Shown here one piece after another: positions 1-7,770 of a stretch of 64,000 nt of DNA. The stretch is from VFMC01 sp040380855. GTDB taxonomy: Bacteria > Actinomycetota > Acidimicrobiia > Acidimicrobiales > Ilumatobacteraceae. Positions within the stretch are counted from its first letter, which is position 1, and each line of letters opens with the position of its first letter. Location: assembly GCA_040380855.1 (NCBI GenBank), contig JBEIIG010000012.1:4775-68774 (forward strand), read 5' to 3'. A program made the position numbers and the translations under genes. The notes below the pieces were generated by a model, which saw nothing but the letters and a program-made list of their open reading frames with translations, did no database searches and was not told the origin of the DNA.

Positions 1-154
1 GCCCGCTCACTGCGATGCGCACCGATACCCGGCCGTCGAGGTCGACCGACTTCACGGCGTGGTCGTACATGTCGCTGAACCACAGTTCGCCGGCATGCCA
101 GCGTGGTCCTTCCCCGAAGCACAGTCCGGAGGCGAGTACTTCGTAGGCGGCCAT
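1..154 (-). CDS. SMP-30/gluconolactonase-like protein, N-terminal part (cut by window edge)
   Basis: The first 51 residues are visible. They begin MAAYEVLASGLCFGEGPRW and continue with an ELWFSDMYDHAV stretch, the typical first blade of SMP-30/gluconolactonase/LRE-like beta propellers. Family members are metal-dependent lactonases that open sugar or other lactones. The start ATG overlaps the galactokinase stop in a TGATG arrangement, so the gene is translationally coupled to the galactokinase gene and is the third gene of a luciferase-like oxidoreductase, galactokinase, SMP-30 operon. The substrate cannot be told from this fragment. The neighbouring galactokinase makes a sugar lactone plausible, which is inference. 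Confidence 0.75.
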   Translation of the reverse strand, partial: MAAYEVLASGLCFGEGPRWHAGELWFSDMYDHAVKSVDLDGRVSVRIAVSG

Positions 155-1197
155 CACGACTCCTCGGTGAGCACATGTGCGGCCTCGACGGCGTGCACCA
201 CCCAACCGTCGCGCAGCGCGCCGGGCTCGGCAAGGGCCACCACGCAGCCACCGAAGCCGCCGCCGGTCATGCGTGCGCCGAACACACCCGGCGTCGCCGC
301 CAGGCGTTCGACCGCGCCGTCCATCACCGGGGTCGAGGTGGCGTAGCGATCGCGCAGGCTCACATGGCTCTCCACCATCAGGGCGCCGGCAGTGGCCAGG
401 TCGTGGGCCGCGAGTGCGGCGCAGAAGTCGCGCACCCGTTGGTTCTCGGTGACCACGTGCACGGCCCGGTCGCGCACGATCGGGTCGGCGATCGCTTCCG
501 CCGCTGCACGGTCGGCGAAGCGCAACGGCCCGATCTCGCGCTCGGCCGCGGCACATTCGGCAACCCGTTCGGCATAGGGGCTTCCCACCAGCGTGCGATG
601 GGCGATGAACTGCACCACCACCTCCACGTCGGTGGGCAGCGCGACCGGGGTGACGGTGAGTTCGCCGCAGTCGATCAGCGTGGCGTGATCGCGGCTACCG
701 GCGGCGATGCAGAGTTGGTCCATGATGCCGCTCGGCACCCCCGACGCGCGGTTCTCGGCGCGTTGGCAGAGCTGGGCCAGTTCGAGCGGGCTGCCCCGAT
801 GGCCCAGGGCCAGTGCCACGGCTACCTCGAGCGCAGCACTGCTCGACAGGCCCGCACCGATCGGGATCGTGGTCGTCACCTCACCGGCGATGCCGTGCGT
901 CGGGCGAAGCTCGGCCACCACACCGGCCACGTACCGACCCCAGGCGGGTGTGACGGCTGCAGGGTCGTCGATACGCAGGGGAAGCTGCACCGGCTCGGCC
1001 TCGTCGACCGAGGTGAGTTCGACGCGGTCGGACATCCGGTAGCGGATCTCGGTCCACCGGTCGATGGTCATCGGCAGGACGAGGCCACCGGTGTAGTCGG
1101 TGTGATCGCCGATCAGGTTCACCCGGCCGGGTGCCCTGACCGAGTGCGTGGGGGTGTTCGTGGGGGTGTTCGTGGGGGTGTGCGGTACTGCGTTCAT
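154..1197 (-). CDS. galK: Galactokinase (GHMP kinase family)
   Basis: This predicted enzyme phosphorylates galactose at C1 with ATP, the first step of the Leloir pathway. All three GHMP kinase signatures are present: GRVNLIGDHTDYTGG near residues 24-38 (galactokinase signature), the phosphate-binding GAGLSSSAALEVAVALALG in the middle, and MTGGGFGGC near the C terminus. The length of 347 residues is slightly short for the family. The first 20 residues are a low-complexity TPTN repeat encoded by a 12-bp tandem repeat, so the functional N terminus probably starts at HSVRAPGRVN. No galT or galE is in view, so a related sugar kinase specificity cannot be excluded. It follows the luciferase-like gene by 44 bp on the same strand. 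Confidence 0.88.
   Translation of the reverse strand: MNAVPHTPTNTPTNTPTHSVRAPGRVNLIGDHTDYTGGLVLPMTIDRWTEIRYRMSDRVELTSVDEAEPVQLPLRIDDPAAVTPAWGRYVAGVVAELRPTHGIAGEVTTTIPIGAGLSSSAALEVAVALALGHRGSPLELAQLCQRAENRASGVPSGIMDQLCIAAGSRDHATLIDCGELTVTPVALPTDVEVVVQFIAHRTLVGSPYAERVAECAAAEREIGPLRFADRAAAEAIADPIVRDRAVHVVTENQRVRDFCAALAAHDLATAGALMVESHVSLRDRYATSTPVMDGAVERLAATPGVFGARMTGGGFGGCVVALAEPGALRDGWVVHAVEAAHVLTEES
1148..1183. repeat. 12-bp tandem repeat inside the galK 5' end (3 copies)
   Basis: Three consecutive copies of gtgggggtgttc (the last differs at one base) lie at 1148-1159, 1160-1171 and 1172-1183. On the coding strand they encode TPTN, TPTN, TPTH. Because the unit is a multiple of three, copy-number change would lengthen or shorten the N-terminal extension without a frameshift. 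Confidence 0.9.
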
Positions 1198-1200
1198 GGC

Positions 1201-1226
1201 GTGCGGTTACGGCGTGCGGTTACGGC
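1201..1226. repeat. 13-bp direct repeat just upstream of galK (2 copies)
   Basis: Two perfect head-to-tail copies of gtgcggttacggc lie at 1201-1213 and 1214-1226, immediately before the galK start codon at 1197. On the galK strand each copy carries a TAACCG hexamer, which weakly resembles the -10 boxes seen elsewhere in this window. Confidence 0.85.
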
Positions 1227-1241
1227 GAGGGGCGATCAGCG

Positions 1242-2141
1242 TCAGTGCAGCCCCAGGGCGGTGCTGAAGCGGGCGAGCGAGTCGAGGTCGAACGGGGCGC
1301 GCAGCGCGATGTTCACCTGATCGGCACCGGCCTCGACGTACTGGCCGATCCGATCGACGATCTCGGCATCGCTTCCCGACAGCACGCCGGGACGCACGTG
1401 CGGTGCGAGTGCACCGAACTGAGCCACCAGGCTCTCTTCGGTGAAGGCGAGGCCGAGGTTGACGGCGCGCTTGATGGCACGCGGGTCGCGGCCGGCAGCC
1501 GCGCAGTGCTCGTCGAGCACACCCTGTTTGTGGGCGAAGGCCTCGGGGCTGACGAACGGCACGTTCCAGCCGTCGGCGTAGCGGGCGGCGATCTTCAGGG
1601 TGCGCTTCTCGCCCCCGCCCCCCACCCAGATGGGCAGACGGGCCTGCACGGGGCGTGGCTCGTTGCGTGCCTCGTTCAGCGTGAAGTGCTCGCCGTGGAA
1701 GGTCGTCACCTCGTCGTGCAGCAACCCGCGCAGGCACTGGATGCCCTCTTCCAGTTGGTCCATCCGCGTCTTCACCCCGGGGAACTCGATGCCGTAGGCG
1801 TTGTACTCGACCACCGCCCAGCCGGCGCCGATGCCCATGTCGGCACGGCCGCCCGACAGTTGGTCGATCGCCGTGATCGCCTTGGCCAGCACTGCCGGAT
1901 GGCGGTATCCGATCGAGTACACGAGTGAGCCGACGCGTACCCGGCTGGTACTGCAGGCCAGCGCGGCATGCATCGCCACGGCTTCCAGGCAGGCGGCGTC
2001 GTCGGGTTTGCCGGTGGCGCCGTAGAAGTGGTCCCAGATCGAGATCCAGCCGAAGCCGAGGTCTTCGATCGTGCGCCACACACCGCGCAGTTCGTCGGCA
2101 GTGGTGTGCTGCAAGCCGGCGTGGACTCCGAACACGGTCAT
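1242..2141 (-). CDS. LLM-class (luciferase-like) F420/FMN-dependent oxidoreductase
   Basis: The 299-residue protein begins MTVFGVHAGLQHTT and has the luciferase-like monooxygenase fold signature: WDHFYG after the first strands, the GYRHPAVLAKAITAID segment, SGGRADMGIGAGW and PIWVGGGG. Actinobacterial members commonly use coenzyme F420 or FMN, and the substrate is unknown here. An open frame extends upstream to 2360, but it would run into the divergent hydrolase gene. The start at 2141 is preceded at 6 nt by TACCTT on the same strand and opens directly on family-like sequence. It is probably the first gene of the operon with galK and the SMP-30 gene. Confidence 0.82.
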   Translation of the reverse strand: MTVFGVHAGLQHTTADELRGVWRTIEDLGFGWISIWDHFYGATGKPDDAACLEAVAMHAALACSTSRVRVGSLVYSIGYRHPAVLAKAITAIDQLSGGRADMGIGAGWAVVEYNAYGIEFPGVKTRMDQLEEGIQCLRGLLHDEVTTFHGEHFTLNEARNEPRPVQARLPIWVGGGGEKRTLKIAARYADGWNVPFVSPEAFAHKQGVLDEHCAAAGRDPRAIKRAVNLGLAFTEESLVAQFGALAPHVRPGVLSGSDAEIVDRIGQYVEAGADQVNIALRAPFDLDSLARFSTALGLH

Positions 2142-2163
2142 GTCCCGAAGGTAGCCTGCGTCC
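2142..2163. promoter_or_regulatory. Very short bidirectional promoter region with overlapping -10 boxes
   Basis: Only 22 bp separate two divergent start codons. On the plus strand TAGCCT (2152-2157) lies 6 nt before the ATG at 2164. On the minus strand TACCTT (2153-2148) lies 6 nt before the ATG at 2141. The two hexamers share the TA base pairs at 2152-2153, so polymerase binding in the two directions should be mutually exclusive. Both transcripts would be leaderless. Confidence 0.6.
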
Positions 2164-3048
2164 ATGCCTCGCGCCCGCGTCTCCACCGGAATCGAACTCG
2201 AATACGACACGTTCGGCTCGCCCGACGATCCAGCCCTGCTGCTGGTGATGGGCTTCACTGCCCAGATGATCGCCTGGGAGGACGAGTTCTGCCGGCTGCT
2301 CGCCGATGGTGGGCTGCACGTCATCCGCTTCGACAACCGCGACTGCGGGTTGTCGACCAAACTCGACGGAGTCGAGGTCGACAGCGGCGCGGCGATGGCA
2401 GCGGCCTTCGGTGGTGGCGAGATGCCGCCCGTGCCCTACACCCTGAGCGACATGGCCGCCGACGCCATCGGCCTGCTCGACGAACTCGGCATCGACAAGG
2501 CGCACATCATGGGCGCGTCGATGGGCGGGATGATCGTGCAGACCATCGCCATCGAGCACCCGCACCGCTGCCACAGCATGACGTCGGTGATGAGCACCGT
2601 GGGCGACATCAACTTCGGCCAGGCGGCGCCCGAGGCGATGACCGCACTGCTGGCGCCTCCGCCTGCCTCGCGCGACGAGTACATCGCCTCGGCCCCGAAC
2701 TGGATGGTGTGGCACTCGAAGAAGTACCGCGACGAGGCCCGCACCAAGGCCCAGGCCGCGATCAGCTACGACCGGTCGTTCTACCCCGAGGGCTCGCCCC
2801 GGCAGTTGGCCGCCATCATGGCGAGCGGCGACCGGTCGGCCGCCCTGGCGTCGTTGAGCGTGCCGACGCTCGTCATCCACGGCCGCGACGACACGCTCAT
2901 CACGCCGTCGGGCGGCCTGCGCACGGCTGAGCTGATCCCCGGGGCACACCTCATGCTGATGGCCGACATGGGCCACGACATGCCCCAGCCGCTGTGGCCG
3001 ATCCTCACCGACGCCATCATCTCGCACACCCGCGCCGCCCTCGTCTGA
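2164..3048 (+). CDS. Alpha/beta hydrolase
   Basis: This is a 294-residue alpha/beta-hydrolase-fold enzyme. The nucleophile elbow is GASMGGM (Ser near residue 120). HGRDDTLI supplies the likely acidic residue and the GHDMPQPL segment near the C terminus the catalytic His. The N-terminal block with MGFTAQMIAW and RFDNRDCGLS resembles the aclacinomycin methylesterase/LipV-like group of actinobacterial esterases, so an esterase or lipase-like function is likely; the substrate is unknown. It is divergent from the luciferase-like gene and probably leaderless (TAGCCT 6 nt before ATG). Confidence 0.85.
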   Translation: MPRARVSTGIELEYDTFGSPDDPALLLVMGFTAQMIAWEDEFCRLLADGGLHVIRFDNRDCGLSTKLDGVEVDSGAAMAAAFGGGEMPPVPYTLSDMAADAIGLLDELGIDKAHIMGASMGGMIVQTIAIEHPHRCHSMTSVMSTVGDINFGQAAPEAMTALLAPPPASRDEYIASAPNWMVWHSKKYRDEARTKAQAAISYDRSFYPEGSPRQLAAIMASGDRSAALASLSVPTLVIHGRDDTLITPSGGLRTAELIPGAHLMLMADMGHDMPQPLWPILTDAIISHTRAALV

Positions 3049-3083
3049 GTCGCGGCGGCGTGCCGTGTGCTAGGTAAGTGCCC

Positions 3084-4241
3084 ATGGCTGGACCGCTCAC
3101 TGGATACCGAATCATCGAGATCGCCGGCATCGGCCCGGGCCCGTTCGCGGCGATGATGCTCGCCGACATGGGTGCCGAGGTCATCCGCGTCGAACGGGCG
3201 CAGAGTGTGCGCGGCCCCGCCCCCGACACCCCGCACTACGACGTGATGCTGCGCGGCCGGCGCAACATCGCGCTCGACCTGAAGCACCCCGACGGTGTCG
3301 CCACCCTGCTCGACCTCGTCGAGCGTGCCGACGCCCTGATCGAAGGGTTCCGGCCAGGGGTGATGGAGCGCCTGGGCGTGGGGCCCGAGGTGTGCCTGGC
3401 CCGTAACCCACGCCTGGTGTTCGGGCGCATGACCGGCTGGGGGCAGGAGGGCATGTACGCCCAGGCCGCCGGCCACGACATCAACTACATCGCGCTGGCC
3501 GGTGCGCTGGCGCACTTCGGCCGTCGCGACGAGGCACCGGTGCCGCCGCTCAACATGGTGGGCGACTTCGGTGGCGGTGGCATGTTCCTCGCCTACGGCG
3601 TGGTGTGCGCGTTGCTGGAAGCACAGCGCAGCGGGCAGGGCCAGGTGGTCGACACGGCCATGGTCGACGGCGCTGCTGTGCTGATGAGCATGTTCTGGGC
3701 GTTCAAGGCGATCGGCATGTTCGACGAGAACGCGCGGGGCACCAACCTGCTCGACACCGGTGCCCACTTCTACGACGTGTTCCGCTGCGCCGACGGCGAG
3801 TACGTGTCGATCGGCTCGATCGAGCCGCAGTTCTATGCCGAGTTGATGCGGCTCACCGGCCTCGACGGCGACCCCGAGTTCGCCAAGCAGATGGACAAAG
3901 CATCGTGGCCACATCTGAAGCAGCGCCTCGGCGAGGTGTTCGCCACCAAGACCCGCGCCGAGTGGTGCGCCATCATGGAAGCCACCGATGTGTGCTTCGC
4001 CCCGGTGCTGACGATGAGCGAGGCGGCCGCCCATCCGCACAACGTCGAGCGGAGCACCTTCATCGAGGTGGGGGGTATGCGGCAACCAGCACCGGCGCCG
4101 CGGTTCTCGCGCACGGTGCCGAGCGTCGAGCGTCCGCCCGCCCACGCGGGCCAGCATTCGCGCGAAGTGCTCGCCGACTGGGGTGTCGCTGCCGAACGCA
4201 TCGAGTCGCTCATCGCGAGCGGAGCGGTCGCCGACGCCTGA
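3084..4241 (+). CDS. CaiB/BaiF family CoA transferase, alpha-methylacyl-CoA racemase-like
   Basis: The 385-residue protein opens LTGYRIIEIAGIGPGPFAAM and continues with LADMGAEVIRVER, the family III CoA-transferase/racemase N terminus. GHDINYIALAGALAHFG carries the His-Asp pair typical of alpha-methylacyl-CoA racemase, and FDENARGTNLLDTGAHFYDVFRC and MEATDVCFAPVL also follow that subgroup. The predicted role is epimerisation of 2-methyl-branched acyl-CoA before beta-oxidation. An in-frame GTG at 3078 is possible, but the ATG at 3084 gives the usual N terminus. The stop overlaps the next start (TGATG), so the following LmbE-like gene is coupled to it. Confidence 0.87.
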   Translation: MAGPLTGYRIIEIAGIGPGPFAAMMLADMGAEVIRVERAQSVRGPAPDTPHYDVMLRGRRNIALDLKHPDGVATLLDLVERADALIEGFRPGVMERLGVGPEVCLARNPRLVFGRMTGWGQEGMYAQAAGHDINYIALAGALAHFGRRDEAPVPPLNMVGDFGGGGMFLAYGVVCALLEAQRSGQGQVVDTAMVDGAAVLMSMFWAFKAIGMFDENARGTNLLDTGAHFYDVFRCADGEYVSIGSIEPQFYAELMRLTGLDGDPEFAKQMDKASWPHLKQRLGEVFATKTRAEWCAIMEATDVCFAPVLTMSEAAAHPHNVERSTFIEVGGMRQPAPAPRFSRTVPSVERPPAHAGQHSREVLADWGVAAERIESLIASGAVADA

Positions 4242-5050
4242 TGGGCACACTCGTCTGCTTCCACGCCCACCCCGACGACGAGTCGATCTCGACCGGTGGC
4301 ACGATCGCCCGGGCCAGCGCTGAGGGCCATCGCGTGGTGCTGGTGGTGGCCACCAACGGCGATCACGGTGAGGTGCCCGACGACCTCGCCCCGGGCGAGA
4401 CGCTGGTCGACCGGCGCAAGGCCGAGACGCACCGGTCGGCCGAGGTGCTCGGTGTGCACCGGGTGGTGTGGCTCGGCTACGCCGACAGCGGTATGACCGG
4501 CTGGCCGCAGAACGAGCACCCCGATGCGTTCTGGCAGGCACCGATCGACGAGGCCGCTGCCCGCCTCGCCGAGGTGCTGCGCGACGAGGCCGCCGATGTG
4601 CTGACGGTCTACGACTGGCACGGCAACTACGGCCATCCCGATCACATCCAGGTGCACCGCGTCGGCCATCGAGCGGCCGAACTGGCCGGCACGCCACGGG
4701 TGTTCGAGGCGACGATGAACCGCGATCACATCGCCCGCATGATGGCGATGGCCCGCGAGCTGGGCCTGGGCGACGGTGCTGCCGGCCCGGAGGACGACTT
4801 CGACCCCACCGGACCGGCCGACGACGGCAACCCGTTCGGGATGAGCGAGGCCGAACTCACGCACGCCGTGCACGTCGCCGACTGGGTGCACGCCAAGCGC
4901 GACTCGATGCGCTGCCACCGCAGCCAGATCACCGACTCGTCGTTCTTCCTCGAGATGCCCGACGAGGCCTTCGTCGGTTCGTTCGGCACCGAGTGGTTCA
5001 TCGAAAAGGGAGTCGAGCCGGGCCTGCGCACCGGATGGCTGTTCGAATGA
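4241..5050 (+). CDS. PIG-L/LmbE family deacetylase (MshB/Mca-like)
   Basis: The 269-residue protein starts LVCFHAHPDDESISTGGTIA, with the zinc-binding AHPDDE motif of PIG-L deacetylases. A second zinc His lies in NYGHPDHIQVH. Close relatives in actinobacteria are MshB (mycothiol biosynthesis deacetylase) and Mca (mycothiol S-conjugate amidase). The TNGDHGE and WHGNYGHPDH segments fit this branch, but the specific substrate cannot be fixed from sequence alone. Its start overlaps the CoA-transferase stop by one base, and its stop overlaps the next start (ATGA), giving a three-gene operon. Confidence 0.85.
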   Translation: MGTLVCFHAHPDDESISTGGTIARASAEGHRVVLVVATNGDHGEVPDDLAPGETLVDRRKAETHRSAEVLGVHRVVWLGYADSGMTGWPQNEHPDAFWQAPIDEAAARLAEVLRDEAADVLTVYDWHGNYGHPDHIQVHRVGHRAAELAGTPRVFEATMNRDHIARMMAMARELGLGDGAAGPEDDFDPTGPADDGNPFGMSEAELTHAVHVADWVHAKRDSMRCHRSQITDSSFFLEMPDEAFVGSFGTEWFIEKGVEPGLRTGWLFE

Positions 5051-5601
5051 CCCGGGTGCATCTGGTGCGTCACGGTCGGGCGGCGGCTGGGTGGGACACC
5101 GACCCTGATCCGGGGCTCGACGACCTCGGCCGATCGCAGGCGCTCGAGGCGGCCGCTTCACTCGCTGCGTTCGCGCCGTGTGCGCTGGTGAGCAGTCCAT
5201 TGCGGCGTTGCCAGGAGACGGCGGCCCCGTTGGCCGAGCGGTGGGCCGGATCGGTGCGTATCGAGCCGCGCGTGGCCGAGATCCCGTCGCCCGTCGGGGT
5301 GCCGATGGGCGAACGGGTCGACTGGCTGCGGGCCGCGATGCGTGGCACCTGGGCCGATCTGGGCGAGCGGTACACCACCTTCCGCGACGACATCATCGCC
5401 GCCCTGGTCGAACTCCCCGCCGACGCGGTGGTGTTCAGCCACTTCGTGGCCATCAACGCCGTCATCGGCGCGGCCACCGACGACGACCGGTTGGTGATCC
5501 GCAGCCTCGACAACTGCTCGATCACCGTGGTCGAGATCGATGCCGACGGGTCGCTGCACCTGCTCGCCGGCGGCCACGAAGCCGACACGCTGATCCGCTG
5601 A
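5047..5601 (+). CDS. Histidine phosphatase family protein
   Basis: The 184-residue protein has the phosphoglycerate-mutase-like signature VRHGRAAAG at residues 7-15, where the His accepts the phosphate. SSPLRRCQETA follows, with the second phosphate-binding Arg, and the partner His is in VVFSHFVAINAVIG. It is therefore a phosphatase or phosphomutase of the two-histidine superfamily; the substrate is unknown. The ATGA overlap with the LmbE-like gene marks it as the last gene of the operon. Confidence 0.85.
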   Translation: MTRVHLVRHGRAAAGWDTDPDPGLDDLGRSQALEAAASLAAFAPCALVSSPLRRCQETAAPLAERWAGSVRIEPRVAEIPSPVGVPMGERVDWLRAAMRGTWADLGERYTTFRDDIIAALVELPADAVVFSHFVAINAVIGAATDDDRLVIRSLDNCSITVVEIDADGSLHLLAGGHEADTLIR

Positions 5602-5673
5602 CGGTGCAGCGACGGTGCCCGTGCCGGTGCCGGGTGCCCGCATTCCGGCCGCAGCGGGTGACAGACTGACCAC

Positions 5674-6486
5674 ATGGCGATGCGGACGACGAGCGGGCGC
5701 GTAACGACCGGGCGCGCAATGACTGGGCGCGCGACGATCAGGCGCGCCGCCATGATGGCCGGTGTCGTGATGGTCGGTCTCGTGGCGGCCAGCGGTGTGC
5801 TCGGTGCCTGTGGCGGTGGTTCCTCCGAGGGCGATGCAACCCTGCCAGCGCCCTCGCTGCTCACCACCACGCTGGTGTCGACCACGGCGATCCCCACCAC
5901 GGCAGTCGCCACCACCGCGCTCACCACCACCACGGTCGGTCCCACCACGTCGACCACGGTCGAGGCCACCACCACCTCCACCACCGTGGCCCCGGCAGCG
6001 CAGCTCGTGCTCGGCCAGGACCGGTTGGGTACGGCCCTGTTCGGAGCCGACGCCGATGGGGTGATCGCCTATGTCACCGCCATCCTCGGCCCGCCCACGG
6101 CCGACAGCGGTTGGGCCGATCCGAACTCGGCGTTCGGCGTGTGCCCGGGCAGCGAGGTGCGCGGTGTCACCTGGGGCGACCTGCTGCTGTTGTTCAGCGA
6201 CGAGAGCTCGGTCGCTGCCGGCCGCCGACACTTCTTCTCGTACTCGCTCGGCCCGGCCTTCGGCGCGGTCATCACCCCCGAGGGGATGGCCACACCCGAA
6301 GGTGTCGCCGTCGGTTCGTCGGTGGCCGATCTGCAACGTGCCTATCCCGGGGTGTACGTCTATCCGGGCGACGACGTGTTCGGCCCCTACTTCGCGCTGA
6401 ACGACAACTTCACCGGGTTCCTCACCGGTGCGGGCGACGCCGACACGGTGGCGTCGATCATCGGAGGGATCAACTGCGGCGAGTAG
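5674..6486 (+). CDS. Lipoprotein with Thr-rich linker, function unknown
   Basis: This 270-residue protein is not recognised. An Arg/Thr-rich N terminus encoded by imperfect gggcgcg-containing repeats is followed by a hydrophobic segment and a lipobox GVLGAC, so it is a predicted exported lipoprotein. A roughly 60-residue Thr/Val linker (TTT, STT, ATT units) leads to a globular domain of about 160 residues with two conserved-looking Cys and Gly/Asp-rich loops (VLGQDRLGTALFGADADGV, VGSSVADLQRAYPG). The repeat-like N terminus makes the start uncertain, and internal Met codons closer to the hydrophobic core (for example MMAGVV) are alternatives. Confidence 0.7.
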   Translation: MAMRTTSGRVTTGRAMTGRATIRRAAMMAGVVMVGLVAASGVLGACGGGSSEGDATLPAPSLLTTTLVSTTAIPTTAVATTALTTTTVGPTTSTTVEATTTSTTVAPAAQLVLGQDRLGTALFGADADGVIAYVTAILGPPTADSGWADPNSAFGVCPGSEVRGVTWGDLLLLFSDESSVAAGRRHFFSYSLGPAFGAVITPEGMATPEGVAVGSSVADLQRAYPGVYVYPGDDVFGPYFALNDNFTGFLTGAGDADTVASIIGGINCGE

Positions 6487-6505
6487 CCGAGTACAGTTCG
6501 CCGCC

Positions 6506-7342
6506 ATGAAGCGAATGCTGCCCGTCAACGAACTCGCTCGCGACGCCCGGTTCCAGCAGGTCACCGCCGAAGTGTCGTTGTTCGATCCGCGCAACCTCAG
6601 TCCGACGGTGCAGCAGAACAACCTGTTGCCGCATCTGCCGCAGTTCTCCGACGGCGCGCGTGGACTCATGCACGGCATCTTCGTGGGCGAGATCCAGGCA
6701 CTCGAGGGTGCCGGGCGCACCTGTTTCGACTTCACCACCGGCGACGGCCGCGACCAGGCACCCTTCGGGTTGAAGCTCGACATGGCCCGCCAGTGCTGGG
6801 ACGAGGCCCGCCATGTCGAGATCAGCTGCAAGCTCAGCGAGCACATGGGCACCGAGATCGGCGAGTTCGCCGAGGGTACGACGCTCTACGAGGCCGCGTG
6901 CAACGCCGATCCGGTGCTGCGCCTCACCGGTGTCAACCGGGCGCTCGAAGGCCTTGCCATCGACGTGTTCAAGACGATGCGCGATTTCGGCACATCGCTC
7001 AGCGATCCGGTGCTGGCGTTCTGCGAGGACTGGATGCTGGCCGACGAGGTGACCCACGTGAAGATGGGCAGCGACTGGTTGCGTCGTCTCACGGCCAACG
7101 ACCCGCAGCGTCAGAAAGAGGCGCTCGAGTTCCAGAAGGCCGTCGACAAGTTGTTCAGCTTCGGTGGCTTCCGGGGCGAGCGCGACGAGAATCCGGTCCA
7201 CCTCGCCCGTCACTTCCGCACGCTCGCGGGCTTCAGCGAGGCCGAGATCGACGAACTGGTGGTGATCGCGGGCGCGGCCTACGACGAGGCCGCGGCCCTC
7301 ATCACCCAGGCGCAGGCCGCGATGTCGGCCGCCTCGGCCTGA
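6506..7342 (+). CDS. Ferritin-like diiron protein (DUF455-like)
   Basis: The 278-residue mostly helical protein has a spaced set of carboxylate and ExxH motifs: EIQALEGAG, DEARHVE, NRALEGLAID and ADEVTHVKMG. This is the arrangement of a four-helix-bundle dimetal site as in ferritin-like and DUF455 proteins. An oxidase or oxygenase role is possible, but the substrate is unknown. The start ATG at 6506 lies 8 nt after TACAGT (6492-6497) with no Shine-Dalgarno, suggesting a leaderless mRNA. The small membrane protein gene follows within 20 bp. Confidence 0.75.
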   Translation: MKRMLPVNELARDARFQQVTAEVSLFDPRNLSPTVQQNNLLPHLPQFSDGARGLMHGIFVGEIQALEGAGRTCFDFTTGDGRDQAPFGLKLDMARQCWDEARHVEISCKLSEHMGTEIGEFAEGTTLYEAACNADPVLRLTGVNRALEGLAIDVFKTMRDFGTSLSDPVLAFCEDWMLADEVTHVKMGSDWLRRLTANDPQRQKEALEFQKAVDKLFSFGGFRGERDENPVHLARHFRTLAGFSEAEIDELVVIAGAAYDEAAALITQAQAAMSAASA

Positions 7343-7359
7343 GCAGTTCGGGAGCAACG

Positions 7360-7728
7360 CTGGACGGGCAGGGTCTCTACGACCTCTACCGCACCGGGTT
7401 GTGGGTGCAGGTCGTGGTCACGGCGGCCGTGGGTGCGTGGGCGCTCGGCGCACACCGGGTCGCCCGACTCCGGGGGAGGGCGTTGTGGATCGCCACCGCC
7501 GTCGCCTACGGCATCGTGGTGCTGAACGTCATCGCCGCATCCGTGCTGACGGCCCGCTTCGACTGGCCGTTCCCGCGTCTGCACATGCCCTACGAGTTCA
7601 GCGGCATCGTCGCCATCGCCATCGTCTACTCGTACGGCATCCAGCTGAAGGCGCGTCGCTACCTCATCTACGGCGGCGGCGGCCTGTTCCTGATGGGCCT
7701 CGCACTGCGAGCCCTGTTCATGAGCTGA
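7360..7728 (+). CDS. Small integral membrane protein, probably CTG-initiated
   Basis: This is a protein of about 122 residues with four predicted membrane segments: VQVVVTAAVGAWALGA, ALWIATAVAYGIVVLNVIAA, FSGIVAIAIVYSYG and the C-terminal YLIYGGGGLFLMGLALRAL. There is no ATG upstream of the first segment. CTG at 7360 has a GGGAG ribosome-binding site 5 nt upstream; TTG at 7399 and GTG at 7405 would start inside or at the edge of the first helix. It lies directly downstream of the ferritin-like gene and probably shares its transcript. The stop codon lies inside the TGAGC tandem repeat. No family is recognised. Confidence 0.6.
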   Translation: MDGQGLYDLYRTGLWVQVVVTAAVGAWALGAHRVARLRGRALWIATAVAYGIVVLNVIAASVLTARFDWPFPRLHMPYEFSGIVAIAIVYSYGIQLKARRYLIYGGGGLFLMGLALRALFMS

Positions 7729-7760
7729 GCTGAGCTGAGCTGAGCTGAGCTGAGCTGAGC
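7721..7760. repeat. Perfect pentanucleotide tandem repeat (TGAGC)x8
   Basis: Eight exact head-to-tail copies of TGAGC span the end of the small membrane protein gene and the gap before the convergent pckG end. The membrane protein stop (7726-7728) is read inside the second copy, and because the unit is not a multiple of three the first in-frame TGA is kept whatever the copy number. No hairpin is formed, so it is not a conventional terminator. Confidence 0.97.
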
Positions 7761-7770
7761 GGGGTGGGGC

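Noticed and set aside
2142..2360. Longer N terminus for the luciferase-like oxidoreductase (start at 2360)
   Set aside because: It would overlap the divergent hydrolase gene by almost 200 bp, reads as Ser-rich nonsense, and the start at 2141 has a well-placed TACCTT.
5690..5755. gggcgcg-rich repeats at the lipoprotein 5' end as a mobile-element terminus
   Set aside because: They are short imperfect coding repeats with no inverted counterpart or transposase nearby.
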